Part shown: positions 59,183 through 64,000 of the stretch, one piece after another | How the letters are laid out: every line of letters starts with the position of its first letter | How positions within the stretch are numbered: the first letter of the stretch is position 1 | NCBI GenBank assembly: GCA_051294375.1 | Contig: CM119264.1 | Coordinates: 8,864,764 to 8,928,763, forward strand | Origin: Paraspadella gotoi | Taxonomy: Eukaryota > Chaetognatha | DNA: 64,000 nucleotides | Direction: 5' to 3' | Notes under the pieces: generated by a model | Database searches by the model: none | Told to the model about the DNA's origin: nothing | The model's input: only the letters and a program-made list of their open reading frames with translations | Position numbers and translations under genes: made by a program

Positions 59183-60542
59183 TTAAATTAGAATCACCAC
59201 GACGTCGGCGCAGAGACGGTTTCCAACACCACGTCCTCCAACGACGTAGACGACGCCGTCGACCACTGCCGCCTTGTGTCTCGAGATCTCCCTCGCCGTG
59301 AGGGCGTTCTTTCTCTCCCATCGGTTTTTCTCCAAGTCGAGGATCCAAAGACGATCGTCATGGAACCGGTCACTCTGAAATCCCCCGACGAGAAGCAGTT
59401 GTCGACAACTGACGGCGGTCAAGCTCATGGAGGCTCGGGGAGAGGGCAAGGCTTCTGAGTCCACGCGGATTTCCGTCCAAGACTGAGTTGTCATTTCAAA
59501 ACACCACATGTCGTTGAGAAACCTTTTCGGAACAAATCAAAGAAAAAAAATTTATAAGTGGAGGTTAATGCAAACATGTGGATTGTGCGCGAAAATAACT
59601 TCGGTAACTTTTTGAGACTACATCAGTTTACGGTCGTCGTCACACTTCACGGAGGGTTGGCAAAGGGCTGGAGTTCCTCGTGGTCATGTGGTGAGGGCCC
59701 TACTACATAAGCGAACGTGGTCACAATTGAGTTGACTTTTACGTCGTGAATTTAAATTTCACCTTGATCCCACTCCACCGAAGACATAAGCCTTCGTGCC
59801 GACCGTAGCGCAACCCGCTTTCGCCCTCGGCGAGGGTCTCTGCCCCGACCCCTCCACGTCCGACCACCGTGACTCGGCAGGACAGAAGCGAATGAGTTGA
59901 TTGGTGCGGCCAAGATAGTTTCGTTCACCGCCCGGGAGGTTCGACTGTGAAGGTTCGTCGCATTGACCGCCGAAAAAGTAACAGCTCTCCCCGTCCGTCC
60001 ACTCGCACATCAGCCATCGGGCGGTTGGCGTTGGTCCCTCGCAAATGATTTTCGACCACGTTTTTTCGCCGCTGCGATAGAGAGAGAGAGAAAGACAGGG
60101 ACAGAGAAGAGATACAGAGATAAAACTTACGAATAGCTTCGTTAAAAAATTACATTCTATAATCTAAATACCTGTGATATGCGTAGATTCCGTGTAAACG
60201 CGATTCCCCGGCACTCCCGCCGAAGACGTAGAGAACCCCTTGAACGACGACGCCCGAGGCGCAGCTCATCGAGGGGGGAAAGTCACCCGATGTTTCCTCG
60301 CAAAACCAGGAATCAGATCGAGGATCAAATCTCCACATGGAACGAGGATCGAGGAAGCTCTCCTCCTCGTATCCGCTGCACACGTGAATCTGGCCGTCGA
60401 GAGTGACCACCACAGAATCGGAGACCCCGGGAAAAGGGAAGTCTTCGGCGGAGGAGGAATGAGAGATGTTGGTCGTCGTCAAGAGAGAAGAGAGAGAAAC
60501 GTACCAGCGAAGATCTGAGGGAGTTGGGTTACCAGAGATCAT
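59183..60542 (-). CDS. KLHDC2-like kelch-repeat protein
   Basis: Three minus-strand exons (60542-60172, 60071-59763, 59522-59183) join in phase 2, giving 339 residues. The introns are short, with TATCGCAG and GAAAAG acceptors. Kelch blades are visible in order: FPPSMSCASGVVVQGVLYVFGG, cited here to YVFGG, KTWSKIICEGPTPTARW, CYFFGGQ, PSPRAKAGCATVGTKAYVFG, FLNDMWCFEMTTQSW, LLLVGGFQSDRFHDDRLWIL and VVYVVGGRG. Several stretches line up with vertebrate KLHDC2 (PPSMSGSC, SPRAAHACATVG, SLTPVS, LFGGF), including the order of blades. KLHDC2 is a CUL2-RING ubiquitin-ligase substrate receptor that recognises C-terminal diglycine degrons. The length is somewhat below the 406 residues of the human protein; the N-terminus around 60480-60542 is uncertain and may include unspliced intron. 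Confidence 0.75.
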
Positions 60543-60892
60543 TTCAACGGTCGCAAAGGTTAAACCTTCAATTTACCTTTTTCAATTATAAACATCCAAT
60601 GATTCTTCTTCTCGGGAAAATCTTGAAACAGAGCATCGATTATATCCTTATAAAGTAGAAGTAAAACGATATTAATTGGTCAATCTCTAGGATTTTCTGA
60701 GCCATAAGGCGGGTTAGAATTTCGCACTTTTTAACACTAGTTTTTTTGAGTAGCCCCCGGAGCATGACTGATTAGTGGTTACAATTATCGCGGGTTCTTA
60801 AACGATACTTTTGTAAACAGCAGAATATGTCTCGCTGTCAATTTATCAACGTTCTTGTCAAACTCCTCAATCGCAAATAAAGAAATCAAGGT

Positions 60893-61393
60893 TTATACGA
60901 CCTCAATCTCGCGACGAATCTCGACCCCAACCGTTCCACCGTCCGAGCGCAGCCTTTCGAACTTTGCCGCGGCGCCTTTGACGCGGCTGTCGTCGCTGAC
61001 ATGAGCGAAGAAGCTCGGGACGCAGCGATCGAAGTTGGGAACGAATTCGCCGCGAACGTCGCGAAGGTGGTTGACGGGGGCGAAGTGGTCAAAGTCTTTG
61101 ATGCGCTTGAAAGGCGAAGGTTAGTCATTCCCTCTTTTTTTTCTTTTTTTCACTTTTTGCTTTTTACTTTAAATGTCGTTCGCCTTCGGTAACGTCAATA
61201 AACGAATCTATCGTTTGCTTACCTTTTCTTTTTCTGCGCAACATCGACGCCAAAGCCCCTCCGACCAAATCGACTCGTATTCCATCTCTAGTTTCGTCCG
61301 AAATTGCTCCCTGAACATCTCGGGTCCGAGTTTCTCGAAAAAGTCATTGCTCGTAGTCGTAGAGAGGATGCGGCACTCAGCCGCAGATGCCAT
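60893..61393 (-). CDS. small two-exon protein, unidentified
   Basis: Exon 1 is 61393-61223, from an ATG (ASAAECRILSTTTSNDFFEK) to a strong donor, AAG|GTAAGC. Exon 2 is 61105-60893, after TTCGCCTTTCAAG preceded by a perfect TGACTAAC branch point. Both borders are phase 0, giving 127 residues ending RREIEVV and a TAA. The exon-2 segment reads IKDFDHFAPVNHLRDVRGEF. The opposite strand of exon 2 is also open (LNLATNLDPNRSTVRAQPFE) and has a plausible donor at 61119, so a plus-strand gene is the alternative. The exon-1 donor and branch point favour the minus strand. No domain recognised; it lies 350 bases upstream of the kelch gene. Confidence 0.5.
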
Positions 61394-61399
61394 GATGTA

Positions 61400-62040
61400 G
61401 AAGGCTAAAGGGGTTCAATCTTAATGATGAGGGTTGTCTTTCTTTGTTTTTTGCTTTTACTTTGCTTATTTTAGAGATTGATCTTTTCTTTTTACCTGAC
61501 CTGTTCATAACAAGGCTCTCGATTTAACTTCCTCGATTCTCTCCGATTTGGTTTTTCCTTTCGATGTTTTAAATCCTTATTTTTTAAACGAATTCTCAAT
61601 TGGATTCCAAAACATGAAAGGTCTACATGCGCGTCAAAAAACTTTACCTGATCAATGTTTTTTTTTTCCTCGAGTATGAATCATTGTGCTTTTTTAAACA
61701 AATATAAACAAATTTACCTTCAAAAATAAAAAAAATAAAAAAATTACCTACAAAAAATGATAAAAAGAAAAGGAAGCGGAGGAAATTAATGATGACAGTT
61801 ATTTGTTGACAACGTTAATAGCAATGATATGGTTTTTCCTTATCGTCGTTGTCCTATTCTTAAAAGGATGTCAACAATATGAGTGGGATAAAGACGAAGA
61901 AAAGACAAAGAAAAGAAACCAGTTACAAAAACAAATTAAATTCAAGAAGAAATTACAATAAATATCCTAAATTCCTGGAGCGGGGATGTATGGTTAAAAG
62001 TTCAAGAAAACATCAGAAACATCAGTTAACGATTTAGAGT
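61400..62040. other. no gene seen
   Basis: T-rich sequence 5' of the small two-exon gene, then AT-rich DNA. I find no exon and no clear promoter motif. Confidence 0.5.
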
Positions 62041-62048
62041 TTAGACGT

Positions 62049-62165
62049 ATTGTATTGTATTGTATTTATTCATACAGCTGGTCCAAGGACCATGGGCCAC
62101 AGTGGTTTTACAAAACACAAAGTAGATAACAGTAATGCAAACAATAACACGATCAGTAGAGCATC
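62049..62165 (-). mobile_element. interspersed repeat, copy 1 (possible non-LTR 3' end)
   Basis: Contains (TATTG)n, ATTTATTCA, then GGTCCAAGGACCATGGGCCA and CAGTGGTTTTACAAAACACAA. A second copy lies at 62416. On the minus strand it ends GAATAAATACAATACAATAC, a short A-rich simple-repeat tail of the kind seen at 3' ends of non-LTR retrotransposons. The internal AAGGACCATGGGCC is partly palindromic. Confidence 0.5.
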
Positions 62166-62340
62166 AAAAATAGGTTTTAAAGAACACAGTAAGTTTAAAC
62201 ACTAAATATGATAGAATTAATTCCCAAATTGAGGGGTAACTAAACGTGTTGTCAATATAGATTGAACATAGTTCAATAATAAAAATCATCTGAGTTAGAT
62301 TCTATTTCGTAAATCGCAGTATTTTGTAACAAAAATGTTT

Positions 62341-62400
62341 AAGAAAGAATAAAAGAATAAAAGAATAAAAGAATAAAAGAATAAAAGAATAAAAATAATA
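62341..62400. repeat. (GAATAAAA)n short tandem repeat
   Basis: Six 8-base units lying between the two copies of the interspersed repeat. Confidence 0.9.
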
Positions 62401-62415
62401 AAAGCTACGCAATCT

Positions 62416-62535
62416 CGTATTGTATTGTATTGTTTTTATTCACACAGCGGGTCCGAGGACCATGGGCCACAGTGGTTTTACAAAAACACAAAGCAGATAA
62501 CAGAGATGCAAGCAGTAATACAATAAGTATGACAT
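62416..62535 (-). mobile_element. interspersed repeat, copy 2
   Basis: About 85-90 percent like copy 1 by eye over 115 bases, with the same orientation and the same (TATTG)n edge. Differences are substitutions (GGTCCGAGG for GGTCCAAGG) rather than the homopolymer indels seen in the assembly duplicates, so these look like true old repeat copies. Confidence 0.55.
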
Positions 62536-63042
62536 CAGAAAATTAGATTTCCAGGAACTCAGTAAATTTAAGCAATGAATAAATTTTTCCTCATAGAAAA
62601 AAGACGTTTAATTCATATATGCATTGATCATTTGTTTTTGTTTCCTAGACGGCTGCGCTTTTTCGGAAAGCGAAGGAAAATCCGTTTCACTTATCGAAAA
62701 AAAATAGCAAATATTTTAAATGTCTAAAATTTAGACTAAATTTACGTAAATTGTCAATGTTTTAAAATCTTCTCTGTCATAAGCTTTTAATACAGCATGG
62801 ATGTAGTAGAATGTAAGTTCAGTGAAGTTAAAAATATTATTTATTGACACTTATCATGAGATAATCTGAATAACAGAAATTAATTTAATTATTGTCTACG
62901 TTCCAAAAATATTAATTCTACATTAAGATAACCTGAGTTTACACAACTATAAAAATTGACAATTGTCTAAACTTTGAAAGTCAACAAAATTGACTTGTTT
63001 TTTTTTTTATTTTGCTGGAAGAATAATTTCTCATTGGCTTTA

Positions 63043-63048
<6 letters not shown>
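62536..63048. other. AT-rich non-coding stretch, no gene seen
   Basis: No exon or motif stands out. Confidence 0.55.
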
Positions 63049-63140
<92 letters not shown>

Positions 63141-63167
63141 TCTCTCTCTTCTCTCTCTCTCTCTCTC
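63049..63167. repeat. (CT)n microsatellite
   Basis: About 85 bases of perfect CT followed by interrupted CT to 63167. Confidence 0.97.
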
Positions 63168-63776
63168 TGTCCCAAGATTTCGCTTTTTTTGTTGGTTTCT
63201 ACTTGTTTCCCTTTAAACAAATCCTTAATTCCATCTTCTATCCTTTTTTTTTTAAATTCTGTAATTCAAAAAAAAAGTAAATAAATGAATAGAGATTATA
63301 AAAAAATTCTTAACTATATTTTATTTAAAAAATCATTTATTTTTTAAATTCGAAGTTATAAGACTGATTTCATATTTTTAATTAAACAAACATTACTTGC
63401 TGTAAGTGGGATAAAATTGTATTGAAATATTTAAAAATAATTTGGACAAGATAATCAAGTCATGCTTGAGCAATTTAGCATTCGTTATTAACAAAGATTT
63501 AGTAAAATAATGAAAAGATTTAAAATCAAAAGAAAAAAAATTAAATGCAAACGAGATGATTCAGAAACGAGTGGGACAGACGTGAGGCCAACACCTTTAG
63601 ATTCCACTTGATTATTTGGAAACGGTTCCTTTTAAAACAAAAAACTGCTATTTTTTTTAAATTTTAAAATATATTTTTATTGTTTTTTTTTCTTATTAAT
63701 TTAGCACATTCAAAAAATAAATCTTAATTTTTAAAAAAACTAAAACTTTTTTTATGAAATGATCCCCTTTGTATTT

Positions 63777-63845
63777 TTACAAGTTTTCGTCGGCCGGTGG
63801 TTCTTCCTCTCCGTCTGGAAACGCCTTGGCCTTTGAGGCTGTCAT
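63777..63845 (-). CDS. short acidic ORF (22 codons), uncertain
   Basis: On the minus strand, MTASKAKAFPDGEEEPPADE then NL and a TAA. It sits in a GC-balanced island beside AT-rich DNA and reads like the end of a protein. An acceptor-like CCAATAG directly precedes it, but that overlaps a CCAAT box. It could be a short terminal exon, a small divergent ORF, or chance. Confidence 0.25.
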   Translation of the reverse strand: MTASKAKAFPDGEEEPPADENL

Positions 63846-64000
63846 CCTATTGGTCCATAATTTCTAACCAAGATGTGATTGGTCGGCAAAAGGAGATAAG
63901 TGAAAATTGAGTTCGTGTCTTGTGTCTCAACGTCGCAAATGGAATCCGACGTTTAGAAAGCGGGGCATTGCTGAAAAGGTAAGTTCTGCTGGGGCTTTTT
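63846..64000 (+). promoter_or_regulatory. CCAAT-box promoter and first exon of a gene leaving the window
   Basis: Two ATTGG (inverted CCAAT) boxes at 63849-63853 and 63878-63882, one in ATTGGTCC and one in GATTGGTCGG, are spaced about three helical turns apart. About 95 bases further on a perfect donor, GAAAAG|GTAAGT, occurs at 63979. The interval would be a mostly untranslated first exon with a five-codon uORF at about 63939. The gene itself lies to the right. Confidence 0.5.

Overview
This window looks like nuclear DNA from a non-vertebrate animal. Short GT-AG introns break up the genes, and the recognisable products are metazoan extracellular or regulatory families: an EGF-repeat secreted protein, a dermatopontin-like module, an F5/8-type-C-like secreted protein and a KLHDC2-like kelch protein. 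There is no operon structure, no Shine-Dalgarno signal and no phage or plasmid feature. I cannot name the phylum. Dermatopontin and EGF families occur in sponges, cnidarians, molluscs and others. The DNA is saturated with (GA)n, (GAAA)n and (ACG)n microsatellites, and most apparent long ORFs are translations of these (RERERE, SLSLSL, FLSFFLSF).

Layout. 1-5.8 kb: AT-rich DNA with microsatellites and one uncertain coding-like block. 5.8-21.75 kb: two block pairs arranged A1, unique 4.9 kb, B1, A2, B2. The A and unique parts carry minus-strand coding-like exons, and B carries two dermatopontin-like exons on the plus strand. 22.1-27.2 kb: the best large gene, with five phase-consistent exons encoding an acidic region, EGF repeats and a roughly 900-residue low-complexity tail. 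24.5-45.3 kb: a very large inverted duplication whose right arm is full of small indels, with a smaller palindrome and direct copies at its centre. 46-56.3 kb: more direct and inverted duplicated blocks with little gene content. 56.5-64 kb: single-copy, gene-rich and apparently clean sequence: a proline-rich candidate gene, a four-exon F5/8C-like gene, a convergent KLHDC2-like gene, a small two-exon gene, two copies of an interspersed repeat, and a CCAAT-box promoter at the right edge.

The most important structural point is that most of the 25-base N runs sit at or beside edges of duplicated or palindromic blocks, and the second copies usually carry frameshifting single-base indels. The simplest reading is that unpolished long reads or alternative haplotypes were inserted during gap filling. 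Second copies should therefore not be read as real paralogues or pseudogenes until checked.

The genes do not form an obvious pathway. The three secreted-protein loci (dermatopontin-like, EGF/low-complexity, F5/8C-like) are all of extracellular-matrix type. The kelch gene belongs to the CUL2 ubiquitin-ligase receptor family.
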